A DNA stretch of 64,000 nt from Linnemannia elongata (Eukaryota; Mortierellomycota; Mortierellomycetes; Mortierellales; Mortierellaceae), in contig JAXBDG010000007.1 of assembly GCA_036320915.1 (NCBI GenBank), positions 1,302,001 through 1,366,000 on the forward strand, given 5' to 3'. Shown here piece by piece: positions 15,387 through 27,300 of the stretch; positions within the stretch are counted from its first letter, which is position 1, and each line of letters opens with the position of its first letter. Position numbers and translations under genes: made by a program. The notes under the pieces are model-generated. The model made no database searches and was not told the DNA's origin. It saw nothing but the letters and a program-made list of their open reading frames with translations.

Positions 15387-18300
15387 ATGCCTCCTAAGCG
15401 AAAGAACTCCGAGATCGCAGTGGGTGACAAACAGTCTCCTGCAAAGACTGCCAAGACGGCGACAACGACAGCAGCAGGAGGGGCGGCCAAGGAGAAGAAG
15501 AATAAGCCCAAGCCAGCCAAGGCGGAGAAGGTCACCAAGTCACAGGCAAAGGCCGCTGCGGCCGACCTAGAAGCCAAGGCAAGTAGTCAAACGAAAAAGA
15601 ATGGCAGTGCTCCGTCAAATACCCATGAACCGGGCAGTTGGGAGGGGTCAAGGAGGGTCATTTTTTATTCGAACGACGACAAGGTGGTGGCGACGGACAG
15701 GGTGGTAATGAAAGGAAGCAGTCCCCCTTTTTTTGTATTTGCTGCTCCTACGAGACACTGTTGCCCCATGGTCAGTCAGGCTGGGCAGGAGGGCATAAGG
15801 CAATCAGGCGCGGGTTTGAGTGTTGGTGTGGTGTGGTGTGTGTGTGGTGCACCCGGCTACAGCCAGCCTTTTTTTTTTTTTTTTTTTTTTTGGCTGTTAT
15901 TTTTGCTGCTCTCTCTTTGTCTCTCCCTTCCACCGTTTCTCTCTCTCCTCTCTCTTTCTCTCTCCCTCCCTTACACGCACCTTCGTCCCATCTGCACCTT
16001 CTATCCAACAGCATATTATACACATCGTTCACAGACAAGCACAAGCACTATATTCGTTCCCCTTCCGTCTCCTCTTTGTACACAAGCATCTAAAAGCAAA
16101 CAAACTTCACCAACCCCCCTTCCGCCTTTCTTTTTTTCTTTCTTTCTTTCTTACTTCCTTCTTCCCATTTCCCTTCACTTTTCTTCATATTCATTCACTT
16201 TCTCTTCTTCCGACTCTTTCTTCACCTCTATCTCCACTTTGTCTTTACAAGGGTGCACCTACCTATACCCATTCTCCACAACAACAACAACAACAAAAAG
16301 GAGTTATACCGGCCAGCCAGACTTGCATTCACAGCACTCAGGAACTAGCCAGGATCTAACAGAGACAAACAGACAGCAAGAAGCGGGCACAGAAGACCAT
16401 GGGAAACAAGCACAGTACATCAAAGGACAACAGTATCAAAACAAGAGGAGCAAGGGTCGACACCACTACCTCAGGAAACTCATTTCACACCACGTAATGA
16501 CCTGAAGAGTGAAGCATGCGATCGTATTTTTTGTGTGTTTGTCGTTTTTGTTTATGAGTGCAAAAGAAAGAAAAATACAAAGTGGGACACACCTCGTCTG
16601 ACCTGGGACATGTCTGTGTAGGTCCAAGCATGTCCGCCTGGAGTCCCGTGAAATAGCCAGCAAACCAGCATACAAACCAACAACGATAACAGCAGTTGTC
16701 CCCCCAAAGCCCTCCCCGCCAGTGGTTATTTCGCCTGTAGTATGTCCTCTCCCTGTCAGGCTTCTTACACCTGCTCTCCCCCTTTGCCCCCAACCTCCCT
16801 TTTCATTTTTACACCCTCCACTAAACCGCGCACTTCCAGCAGTTGAATTCAATCCAGTCCACACTAACCTCTCGTCGGTCTTTCTCCCAATTGTCTCCCT
16901 TTCAGAAAATATTCGACCCGGAGAAATGCTACCTCTGGTTCAAGACCTACACAGGTAAACATCCTACTTTACCAATCTTAATGCTCGGTTCTAGACCTAG
17001 ATTTCACGTGGTGGATCTCTTCTTCTTTGTCCTTTTAACCTATGGTGCCCTTGTAACCTTGTTTTAATAATGTAGGTCTTGAAGATGATGAGGACTTTGA
17101 CAGGGAGCAGATCGGACCCGTTGGTATCGCAAAGCTTTGCGAAGACATTGATGTGTCTTTGGAAACGGTAAGGATGAGTTTCGCAATTTCCAGAAATTGC
17201 TCACCGACCGAGGCCAGGGCTAAATCTACTGGAAACCCGGAGTTACTTTCTTATCCCTGAATGCCTTTATTAATGTTCTTGTTTGTTTACCCCCCTATAA
17301 AAAATAGGTCGACATGTTGGTTCTGGCGTACCACCTGGAAGCTGACACGATGCGTAAGGAGAAAAAAGAAGGCGACGCAGTTTGACGAGACAGTGATGAA
17401 AGGAAGAAAAACGATGCCGCCACGTGATGATTATGCCGACTAATTGATATTCTGTCTTGCTTTTCTTGCACCGCCATCTCATGCTCGTATAGCTATTTTT
17501 ACCAAGGATGAGTGGGCTAAGGGTATGAAGAAACTGGAGTAAGTGTCGATCGAGTATTTGAGGCTCCAGCGAGATCTTTTTTTCACCTGAAATGAGCCGA
17601 ACTACTCTTGATTTTGTTCAGTTTCGACATTGTTGTTATTGACGCTGGACCGTTTTCTGGTTGAACTATGTAGGATCGACTCGACCGAGAGGCTGAAGGC
17701 CAAGCTGCCAGGTCTTGTGGAGAAGCTCAAGGTTCCCGCACACTTCAAGGAGTTTTACCGCTACATCTTCATGTTTGCCAAGGACTCTGAGCAAAAGTGC
17801 ATGCCGGTCGATGTAAGGATTTTCTCAAGAGATTTCGTTACACAAAGAGGACCATCAATGCATCGATTTAATATGATATGATAATGGAAACTGATCAAAT
17901 CGCCTTTTGCCGTTTTTCCTTAATAGACTGCCTGTGCCATGATTTCGACTGTGATGAAGGGCCGTCCACATGAAGAGCGGTTTGTGGAATACTTGGGGGT
18001 AAGGATTACTGGACGCTGTCGACAATTGCTCACGGGATTGCAGGCAGGGGTCATCGACTTTGCTGATCATGGCGAGTAAATTTTTAACGTTTCGACTCCT
18101 TTCCTCTCCATTTTACTAGGCCAAAAAGCCAATCAAGGTCATCAACAAGGACCAATGGTACAACTTTCTTGATTTTTCCGACACCATTAGCGAGGACCTC
18201 TCCAACTATGACGGTCTCAGCTCTGCCTGTAAGCTGACTCTTGATATCTTTGATATGGGAAGTGTGGTGGCTTGCACTCTTGTCTATGTTGGATTGTAAC

Positions 18301-18388
18301 GAACTAACCATGCGTTGATCTTTTTATGACTCTAGGGCCTGTTCTCCTGGATGAGTATGTTGAGTGGCGGAACGAGGAATCTGCATAG
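15387..18388 (+). CDS. DCN1-like protein (DCUN1D4/5 type), cullin neddylation factor
   Basis: Scaffold-type E3 that helps UBC12 transfer NEDD8 to cullins. Nine exons: 15387-15578, 16906-16954, 17076-17167, 17308-17353, 17493-17538, 17674-17812, 17927-17998, 18120-18228, 18336-18388. These give 265 residues with every phase consistent. The N-terminus is Lys/Ala-rich (MPPKRKNSEIAVGDK…), resembling the basic nuclear-type N-terminus of DCUN1D4/5 and not the UBA of DCN1. The PONY domain starts at KIFDPEKCYLWFKTYTG, runs through IGPVGIAKLCEDIDVS and FKEFYRYIFMFAKDSEQK, and ends VINKDQWYNFLDFS…DLSNYDG…WPVLLDEYVEW, the cullin-binding end. Intron 1 (1326 bp) uses a GC donor (AAG|GCAAGT). Later GT donors in phase (for example at 15768) would lengthen the N-terminal tail only. 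Confidence 0.93.
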
Positions 18389-18769
18389 TCAATACAACTA
18401 CAACCTCCGGCATCAACGCAGTGTCACTGCATTCTGAATGACAAAGACTGCGAGCCTTGACTAGACGCATGCGAGGATAACGGGCAATTGGCATGTTGAA
18501 TGCTAAACCTATCAGTTGGACCCATGCACGGGATTTCTTTATCATTCAAGCAAAACAAAACACTTCAAAAATGAGAAAATAAACACCAAAAAAAAGCTAT
18601 TTGCTAAGAGATCTTGTACGACTCTAATAGAAGGTCTATTGGTGCGAACAAAACAACAATTGCTTTGACCATGTGCAATCAAGAGGGTGTGAAGATAGGC
18701 CGGCTGTGATGTTTTGAATCTCTTGTTTTTGTTTTTATTTATTTGTTTTTGTCAGTCGAAGAGAATGTG
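18389..18769. other. Convergent 3' intergenic region
   Basis: Lies between the 3' ends of the DCN1-like gene and the small membrane-protein gene. Contains the polyadenylation signal at 18578. Nothing else was seen. Confidence 0.5.
18578..18583 (+). terminator. AATAAA polyadenylation signal, DCN1-like gene
   Basis: AATAAA 190 bp after the stop codon. Confidence 0.4.
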
Positions 18770-19057
18770 TCAGACAAAGGCGTTGGCTCTATATTGTTGT
18801 TGCTGTTGCTGGTGCTGTTGCTGTGTTCCAATGGCAGGCTCGACCTTGTCGCGTTTCCGTTGCTGTTGCTGATAAGTCCTGACGCGTTTTGCAGTCTTGT
18901 CGACGATAAATCCGGCGACATTCCCGGTGCCCTTGGCAGTGTAGAAGAAGAGTGTGACGATGATGATTGTTGGGATCCCGAGGAGAATGAACCAGATCGA
19001 GAGGGAGAAGAGTTTCTGGAAGATGTAGCTTCCTAGGATGTATGATTTGAGTGACAT
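18770..19057 (-). CDS. Small single-helix membrane protein, unknown
   Basis: Not recognised. 95 residues starting MSLKSYILGSYIFQKLFS, then one strong hydrophobic helix (about residues 20-42, WFILLGIPTIIIVTLFFY), a short basic cytosolic-type segment (DKTAKRVRTYQ) and a Gln-rich tail with two poly-Q stretches. Upstream in frame is TAA, so the ATG is fixed. A likely 5' UTR intron (19253-19081, donor GTAAGA, acceptor ATATCTAG) ends 23 bases before the start, which supports a real transcript. The hydrophobic N-terminal half resembles small ER or mitochondrial assembly factors, but no family is claimed. Confidence 0.55.
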   Translation of the reverse strand: MSLKSYILGSYIFQKLFSLSIWFILLGIPTIIIVTLFFYTAKGTGNVAGFIVDKTAKRVRTYQQQQRKRDKVEPAIGTQQQHQQQQQQYRANAFV

Positions 19058-20675
19058 AGGTTACGAGTCGGGGATGCTGTCTAGATATTGGAGAGAGAGG
19101 AATGGAGAGGACGATAGATGATGTGTGTGTGTGCGTGAGATGGAAGGGGTATGGATAAAGTGGACAAAGGCTGCTGTTGGGCTGACACTGTTTTTGCTTT
19201 CGTGGGTAAAGAAAAGAGGAGTTTCAAATTCTTGGCCAGGTCGTCTGTCTTACCGAGAAACGAATAGCGAATAGAGGGGCGAAATGAGTAAATGTGTGTG
19301 GAAGGTTCGAGATGAATGAGTGAACAGAAGATGAACGAGCAGGTGGTGGAGTTGTGGGTGAGTGGAGATGATGAGAATGAGCTCTGAGATGACAGCAAGA
19401 GAGATGCTCAGTCTTCTATATGACATATGATAGTTTGGGCAGATTCAAGGTTGGCTACATTTTTTGTGAGCTGTTCGTGGCTTACGCCCACATCGACTCA
19501 CGTTGGGACGAATTAGCGCACAGAATGACCAATGCTGCGTTTAGGTTCCCGTAAAGTAAAAAGGAAGGGTGATCCATCGCTCAACGCTGGCTTCCAAATG
19601 CCTAGCAGGAATGTTTCTGTCAAATCTCTTCCTTCTTTCAACTGTTTTTAGCTCCTCTGTTCTTATGAATCCCTGCTCTGGGGCGAAGACTAAAGAGTGC
19701 CTGATGGAGGTTGTAAAATTGCGGTGACTAGCGGGCAATCCATTGGCAGTGTCTCAGACAATGTGATGGTCAGTGATCTGGGCGAAGGGTAAACTAGAAA
19801 CTGATGGCGGAAGCTTCTTAGAGCTGCCACTGTTGATGGGGCTTGGACATGGTCCTCTCAACCTTTGGATTGCCTTTGTGTGAGAGCTATAGTACTCTCT
19901 TTTCAGGTGTATCTTACGCACTATTGAATAAAAGTTGATATTGTACCAAGATACCTCTCCATTTTTGCTTGACAGTGCAGCAGCTATTTTCTGCCAGTAT
20001 TTTTTTTTTCCTTCCTGGTTATCTCACCCTTCCTCACCTCTTCACAGCGGAATTTCAGAAAGTAAATGGCCTGACTTGACATGCTGGCAGTCTTTGCATT
20101 ATTTTTTTGTTTTCGATCGATCGCCTTAGGACAAGCACAACAGATCAAAACGCCGCTCTCATTTGATTGTTTTTTGGTTTTTTTTTTGTCCTCGGTCTTC
20201 ATATTTGCTGTCTGTGTGTAGCCCATATTATTTCACACGACATTCACCCAATCATGACATTTTTCGTTTTTTGTTGTATCCAACTTTGACGTACTCAAGG
20301 AAGGGGGTAAAAGCGCCCTGTTTTGCTTCTGAGCAAAACCAAACCAAAGGGATATCACTGTAAGCTAAAAAATAAACGCATGAGGCACTTCATTTCTTTT
20401 TCTTTTGATTGTAAGTTTTATTCACATCAAAAAGTAGGATTTTTTTAGGGGGAGGGATGGGAGGGATGGTAAATACATATATACTCTTTTTGTAAGCTGG
20501 GCGCTGATAAGAGACGTCCAGAAGGGGAACAGAGAAAGAAAAAGAAACAATCATCGAGAGAACCCATGAGAATGGCCAGTAAAGGTATGCTTGATCATTC
20601 TGTTGAGGAGAGCGATGCTGGGTAGATGGGGATGACAGATTTTTTCCTGGCTCAATGGAACCCACATTAGACCGT
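19058..20675. other. Intergenic region with 5' UTR of small membrane-protein gene
   Basis: Positions 19081-19253 are a likely 5' UTR intron of the minus-strand gene. The remainder, to the ML-gene stop codon at 20676, is AT-rich with T runs and no convincing gene or RNA. Confidence 0.45.
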
Positions 20676-21271
20676 TTAACAGGTCTTGGCGGTGACAGTG
20701 GCGCCCTGGCAGAAGAGGGTACCACCATCGCCGTTGACGGCAGCGACCTGGAGAGCAACAGCAATCTATTTTTTTTTTTATTTTTTTTTTTGGGAAAATG
20801 TCAATGCGAGAGAAAATTGGGTTAGAATCGATAAGCGTTTGAACGCGAACAGAGTTGAACAGGGTTTTAAAAAAAAAGACATTTTAAAATAGAGTATGAA
20901 TGGCTTACGTTTGGGGGAGCGTTGGGCTTGACGAGCACGCAAGACTTGATGGACTTCACAGTGGTGGGGATGGGGCAAGGCTGTGGGGGAACCTGGGCAG
21001 CCATCAAGGCGCAGAGGTCGTGGTTGTCGGTGTAGACGAGACGGCCGAGGTAGCGTCCGGTGATGGACAAGGTCGCGCCCTGAATGACAGGGGTGCTGAG
21101 GGCACCAGTTCCCTCGGCGCAAACGTTCTTGCCGATGCAGAGGGGGTAGGGTGCGATCGTGAATTTCTCAATGGCGATCTGGGTGGGGCCCGAGGCACAG
21201 TTGGTGAAGGGGACCTGGGCGTTGGCAACGGTGGCAACGAGGAGAGCGGCAACGGCGGCGATGAACTTCAT
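20676..21271 (-). CDS. Secreted ML-domain (NPC2-like) lipid-binding protein
   Basis: MD-2-related lipid-recognition protein, the family of NPC2 and fungal phosphatidylglycerol/phosphatidylinositol transfer protein; binds a single lipid or sterol in a beta-sandwich. Two exons: 21271-20909 and 20765-20676, in phase, 150 residues, normal for the family. Residues 1-18 (MKFIAAVAALLVATVANA) are a signal peptide. The mature part has the ML pattern of paired cysteines: early C (TNCASG), CIGKNVC, then CALMAAQVPPQPCP, KSCVLV and terminal CQGATVTAKTC. The start strand around IEKFTIAPYPL and the GATLSITGRY segment also fit. Which lipid it carries cannot be told. A TATA box sits about 100 bp upstream. Confidence 0.85.
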
Positions 21272-21368
21272 CTTGATGGTGCTGGAGTGGTTGGATAGGG
21301 GGAGGGGAGGAGTTGGTCTTTATGGGATGAGGAGAAAAAAAATGAAAATTTGGCGGATGGTTGAGGGT

Positions 21369-21376
21369 CTTTTATA
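21369..21376 (-). promoter_or_regulatory. TATA box of ML-domain gene
   Basis: Minus-strand TATAAAAG 98 bp upstream of the ATG at 21271, a normal spacing for a short 5' UTR. Confidence 0.55.
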
Positions 21377-24300
21377 CCAGCCTTGGGATTATTAGGAGTA
21401 TTCTCTTTTTGTGTCGTTGTAGTTCAGTGGTGTCTTGGAAGCATGTTAGGAGCGCCTTGATCGTGACTAATGATCTTTTCGAGAAAGCTGATGGAATGCT
21501 GATGACGAAAGAAACGAGCGCCGTGTGATGAATGGATTGAATTGGACACTGTAATGAGTGGTCCGTTAGAGTAAGGTTTTTGTCAAAAGGAGAGAGCGCA
21601 GAAAGGCAGGTAGACTAAAAGGGCGCGTGGAAGTGCACAAAGAAGAATAGCGGCAGAGGGTACCGAGGAGCAATACAGACGCAAGCACAAAAGCACCAGC
21701 GAGCGAAATGGATGGAAGTGAAAGCAAAGGGAGCTGTCAACTGAATAAAGTCAAGGAATACAATAAAATAAAGTACCGTGATGGGATGGACAGGGGATGG
21801 GCGCTGCTCTCAATTTTTTTTTTCTTCGGGTTAGAAAGAATATGTGGAGAAGGCGGATGGTGATGGGATGGCCTTGCAAAGGTAAAGGGATATGGGATGT
21901 TGGCACAACGCCTTTACTGTGGAGCATAAACTCTCTTTGGTTGATTTTATTTCTTCTCTTTTCTTCATTCCCTTGCGCAATTCTATACTCGGACAGCCAT
22001 TATTATTTGCTTGTCCATTCTGTTCGTAGTCATGGTCTTCAAAGCCTAGCCTTGGCACGAGCAAAACAACAAAGAAGATATTCAAAAGGTGACAAAATCA
22101 CAGAAAAAGATCCGAACGAGAGGGACCTAGAACAAAATATCAACTGTTCAAGAACAGCATGCATTCCTGTAGGCGTCTTTGCACCATTCAACGGAGGATA
22201 TTCTCAGTCCTCTGACCAATCTTCACTCCATGCTCCTCGGAGGCATTATTTTTGTATTGCGCCTGTGTCCCATCGAAATATACATCCGCCCATAACCGCA
22301 TACTCACCGCAACCACAATTTTGTACACGAAAGTGTTAAAGTAAAAAAGGAGAAAGGCAGGGTATGAGAACAGCAACAACAACAATGGACGCGCAGTGTG
22401 CATGAGCATGTGCGTGGCACTGTTAGCATATTGACGCGCAATTTTTTTGTCCTTATGTTTCGTTATCTGGATAAAGGCTGTCTGTGGAGCAGGATTACGA
22501 GCCGGAAGAGCTTAACTGAATCGAGAGAGTGAAGAGAGAGGCTACGAGAGAGGAGGGTAAGAAAAGGTTGATGAAGTAAGTGAGGGAAGGAGAAGGAAAT
22601 GTGCATGCTGCATCATGGCTTTCAGTGCATGAGGAGACAGTTTCTATGGCATATCCTCAACCACCTTTACAGAAACCTCTAGTAATCCATGTTTCTCAGG
22701 CCTTCCTCGTCCCCCCACTTCCTTTTCTTGTTTCTTGCTTGCAATTTCCTATTAACACTCCCGTTTGGAACATGAAAGTGAACATTACTACTATGCGGGG
22801 CCATCCCATCCATAGTCCCTTTTCTCTTTATGATTGAGCCCAATTCAAAGCAACAAGGAGCGCATGAATAGAGAAGTAGGATAAAGTAAGTTGTGTGGGG
22901 GAGAGGCAAGAAGATGGTCAAAGGATGTTTAGTTTGAGATGAATACTGACAATGAATACGGCTCTTAGTAGTAAGGTGTTTTTCCCAATCAGACCACTTT
23001 CTCACCAGACCGAAGTGGAACACCCACAAACCCTGCTTCCTAGCTGACAAAGAGTTGGAGCCGTCCATTACGCTGATTTCTTCGCCTGCTCTCCCTCTCC
23101 TCCCAGGCTCCCTTTCATTGAATCTTTGTAGGCTATTTGTTTGTTTTCGTTTTGTTTGTTTTCGTATTGTTTGTTTGTTCTGCATTGCAGTAGAGTATTT
23201 CTTTTGTTTTGTTTACACTGGTAAAGTCTCATCAAGATCATTGAGTAAGACGGGATCGATCCCGTCCACTTTACACTGACTTTCAACTCCTCCCTCTCCC
23301 ACTCCTAGTGGTTTCTGTTCTTCCTTCTCCACATCCACTCCTTCACCCCATTCACGTTGTTCCGTTGTTCGCGTATCTCGATCTTAAGAAATGGGAATAT
23401 TTGACAATTGGGCGCAAACCTTCCTGTTCCTCCTTTTTTTCCCCTCCTTCTTTCCTCGCTACCTTTTTGTTCTCAATGGGCGTATATATTTGCAACGGTT
23501 TTTTATGTGTAATGCACTAATGCAAAGGATACAAAGAAGGGAATATATCCTTCACACAGTAATTGGCGCACAAAGAAGAAATCAACGACTATAGTCATGT
23601 CAGCAATAAAAGTCGAAACCGCCCTTCAATAACGAAAACAAAAGACCATAAACAAAACGCACGCAAATACCGCTTTATATTTTTGTGTTGCCAAACAATT
23701 AGCATACTCTTTCTTTTTCTTTCCTTCATGTCGCCTCTGCCTTTTCTTTGTGAGACCCACTTTATGCGCTCATATTGACAATACAAAACAGAAAAACACG
23801 ACATGAGTGTTCAAAGAGTCAACAAACCTCATATCAGTAGAGCGCTCCCTTACTTGTCCGAATGATGGAGTAGACCCAGTGGACATCCATGAAAAAAAAG
23901 AGAATATGTTCACATGCCATTTGCGCATCGACAGCAAAACAACACTCCATTAAAAGAAGTGATGGAGAAGAAAGAGAGCGAGGGCGCGTTTTTGAGGTGC
24001 TGGGCTATTCTTTTTCTCATTCATCGCTGCATGTTTACCTCACTTCTTCGTCTGTTCATCGATGGATTATCGATACAGTATCGTTTTGTTTCTGCATTGC
24101 ATTACAAGCAAGGGGTCAAAACATGCCGCTTTTGTTTGTTGTCGTTGAATCTATTTATTTTTGCCCGCTCTCCCTGGACTGAATGAGGGTCCTTTGAGTT
24201 CGTTCATCTACAGCACCTTTATTATCTTTTCCTTTGCTCGCTTGGACAGCAGAAAAGAAGGGAACAAAAAAAAGGGCGGCTAATGATCTTTGTCAGCGGA

Positions 24301-27300
24301 ATTACTGATATGGCAGGACCTCTTTTCTGCATTATTGCTTCGCCTGGACCCTGGCCCAAATGGACAGCGCTGGGGCGAGGTTCGGAGAGACAAGGAAACC
24401 ACATAAAAAATGAAGCGGGCTTGGATATTTGTTCACTTCATTTATGATGGTCGCTGATCACAGCCCTAGACCGTGATTAGACCTGTTTCTTACCCCTGAA
24501 ACTGATAGTGGTGCGTGTGCGTTGATCAGGGACCTCTCACTCCGCGTTGCTTTTCATCAGGCCACTTTTTTTATCCCCTTATTGCGCGCACTGTAGATGT
24601 GAGAGTGGGCTTGGACCGTGTTTCTCCTTCGCCACCAGAACTATTTTCTTCATCCACTATCACTTTCTACCTCTATCGGGGGATTACACGGAAAGAACCT
24701 TGGTCTCGGCGCGTACCCTTGGCCCATTCTCATTGACTTCATTCACTCGTTCATTCTTCGCCGTCTTGTCTCTAAACTAAAACACGACAAAATCAATCCC
24801 CGCTGTTGCTTGAGAGAACATCGACGTGATTTTTTTTGCCTTCACTCATGCCTTCGTTCAGCTCCCTCTATATCCCTCAGTCAACCTCTGTTAGCTCCAT
24901 GTTCATCCTGTTGTCCTTTCACAAAGAAATTTGTAAAGAAAGTATGGACAGAAAAGGAGGATGGCGTCACTCTTTTAACAAAAGTGGAGCGGGAGAATGT
25001 TTCGAAAGCAGAGGCTGGCCAAGAGAGGTGAATGGCTGCTGTTGTTTTGTTGTTGGGGGTGTGGGTGCTGCATTCATTCATACATTCATCCCCTTGCCCA
25101 TGTACCTTAGATTGAAGTACTCTGAATGAAAAGATCAAAGTATGTTTTGTTTGTACGACAAACAATTCGAACCATTTTGGTCAGGTTTGTTTGCGACCCT
25201 TGCTCCCTCTCCCACCTCTCCCTGGTGAGCTCTTGTTTTGTTTGTTTTGCATGTTTGCGCCCACTCCTCCCTCTCCCCTTACCATTGTTTTTTTTTTTTT
25301 TTTTGTTGTTTTTGAGAAAGGCCTTTACTTCAATGCGCTTTTTTTTCCATTGTTCGTTCACTTTATGGGAACATGGACTAGCTAACCAACTAGCTACATT
25401 CTCTTCCACGCCGGTCTAGTACTATAAGAAAGAGTGGGCCTGTGGAAAAGAAAAACATAGAGAGGAGTGGAAAAGGAGAAGAACCTTTTTCTATCCCTTC
25501 AATTGAGTGGACAGAAAAAAGAAGCAGAATAGAGGGAGAGGTACCACCATGTCAAAGTAGACAGGGCTAGGGGAGGGGGGGAAGGGAATAGTAGCATCAA
25601 AATGATGTCTACATGCTAGACGCATTATTTTGCATGTTGCTTCTTATTTTTGACTATCCAAAAAGGGTACTTTGATGCATTAACGCTGTGAAGCGATAAT
25701 GAATCATCCCACTAGTCTACACTCAGCTCTTTATCTCACTCCTTGTTTCCGACTCCTTGTTGTTTTTCAATATTCTCCACTAGCGTCTATCAGAAGCGGT
25801 CAAAGTGTCTTCCATGCGTCGTTACATGCTCGTTCCTCAAAACAAAACGGTCGGCCCTGCCTCACCTTCTATAACATTCTCTGCTCTGGCACAACATGAA
25901 TTAAAAGAATATGAAGAAACAACAACAAAAACAACAAATCTTGGTCGTTTTGCTCTGCTGGAAAAATGGTGTTGGAAGGAATGGTAGGCAGACATGTAAA
26001 TAAATACCCCATGGGAAAAGGAGCACCACAAGTCTACGCTCCTTAGTTTACGCCCACCTTCTGCAAGTGCACAAAAAAAACATAGTAGCAGAGACATGGG
26101 GTGCAATGGGTAGAGAAAGAAAAATGAGAGCACAACCACCAAAACACACAACAAACATCGGTAGTGTAGTTCAAATGGCAAGGGCGTATGCACAGGAAAG
26201 GGAGGAACGAACAGACGAAGGGAGGGAACTGAGAGCACTCCGTTTCTCCCTCTGTCACTGCTTCTTCCCGTTCTATGGTTTTTCCAGCCTTTCTCACTTG
26301 CGCTCTCCCTGCAAGAAACCATATTTTTCAATCCAAGGAGAGACTAAAAGGAGAGACATGCTCTGTGCGACGCGACGCGCTTTCAATTGAGTACCTCTTT
26401 CAACCATTCAATGGGAATATTACTCTACAGGGTTGAAGGATTTTTATTTGTGGAGAAGGAGAGGCGAGAAAATTAAGAGAGGAAAGTTTATTCGGAGGCT
26501 TTACAAAATCGATGATGAGGGTGGTATGTTGCTTCAATTTTTACCTTTCGGTTTCGGTGAACCTTCCGATGTGGGCGTCCTTTTGATGCATTGAGGTGAA
26601 GTGAGATAGGATAGGGTGTGGTAAACGATTGAGAGTTGATGAATGCATGTGCTTTTTGTCTTTGTCTTTTTCTCTCTCTCTCTCTCGTTTCATTATCCAA
26701 GCAAAATCGTCTTGTGTCTGCGAGGATGGAAATTGTGGAGTGGGATGACATGTTCAAGGGATGGACGACACGCAGAAGAACACAAAGTAGGTATCCTTCA
26801 GGCCATACCCCCCTCTCTTTTTTGCATGGGTCTGTCAACCATCCGTCCACCGCATTGCATCCCCATTACAATTGTTTGTGAACCCTCTACGTGCATATTG
26901 ACGAAGGTAAGGGGACCACGAAAAAGGCCGTTCAAGAAGCAAGGTTAGTACAGCTAAACTGTACCTCTGTTTTCCATTTTTTTCCGTTCCTGCAGATAGC
27001 TTCTGTTCCAACACATGCATTAAAAGACAAAAAAATATATGAAATGACAAACAGTTTCTCCTGAATTTCTCCCATGCCTCCCTGTGGTTCTCGACGCGTC
27101 CTGTTTTTTGGATATAAAGAACGGAAAGACAATCCGAAGAAGGGGGTATTCTAAAACTTTTGTTACGCACATGCGGAGTTCTCTATTGGTCGCACCCTAA
27201 CTCATAACACTAAAGGTGTCTTTTACTGTGGGAGGAATTCTGCTCTGTCTAGCGTATTCACCACAACACGATAAAAGTGAATCCCCTGTCAAGCTCGACA

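Noticed and set aside
21420..21490. tRNA-like A box (TAGTTCAGTGG)
   Set aside because: No B box or foldable T and anticodon arms follow.
23249..23266. 18-bp perfect palindrome GACGGGATCGATCCCGTC
   Set aside because: A palindrome of this length is not far from chance expectation in 64 kb. The T-arm-like look has no tRNA around it. Recorded only for completeness.
7908..26375. 14-bp repeat ATGCTCTGTGCGAC at about 7911 and 26358
   Set aside because: Flanks do not match, and such short repeats are expected by chance.
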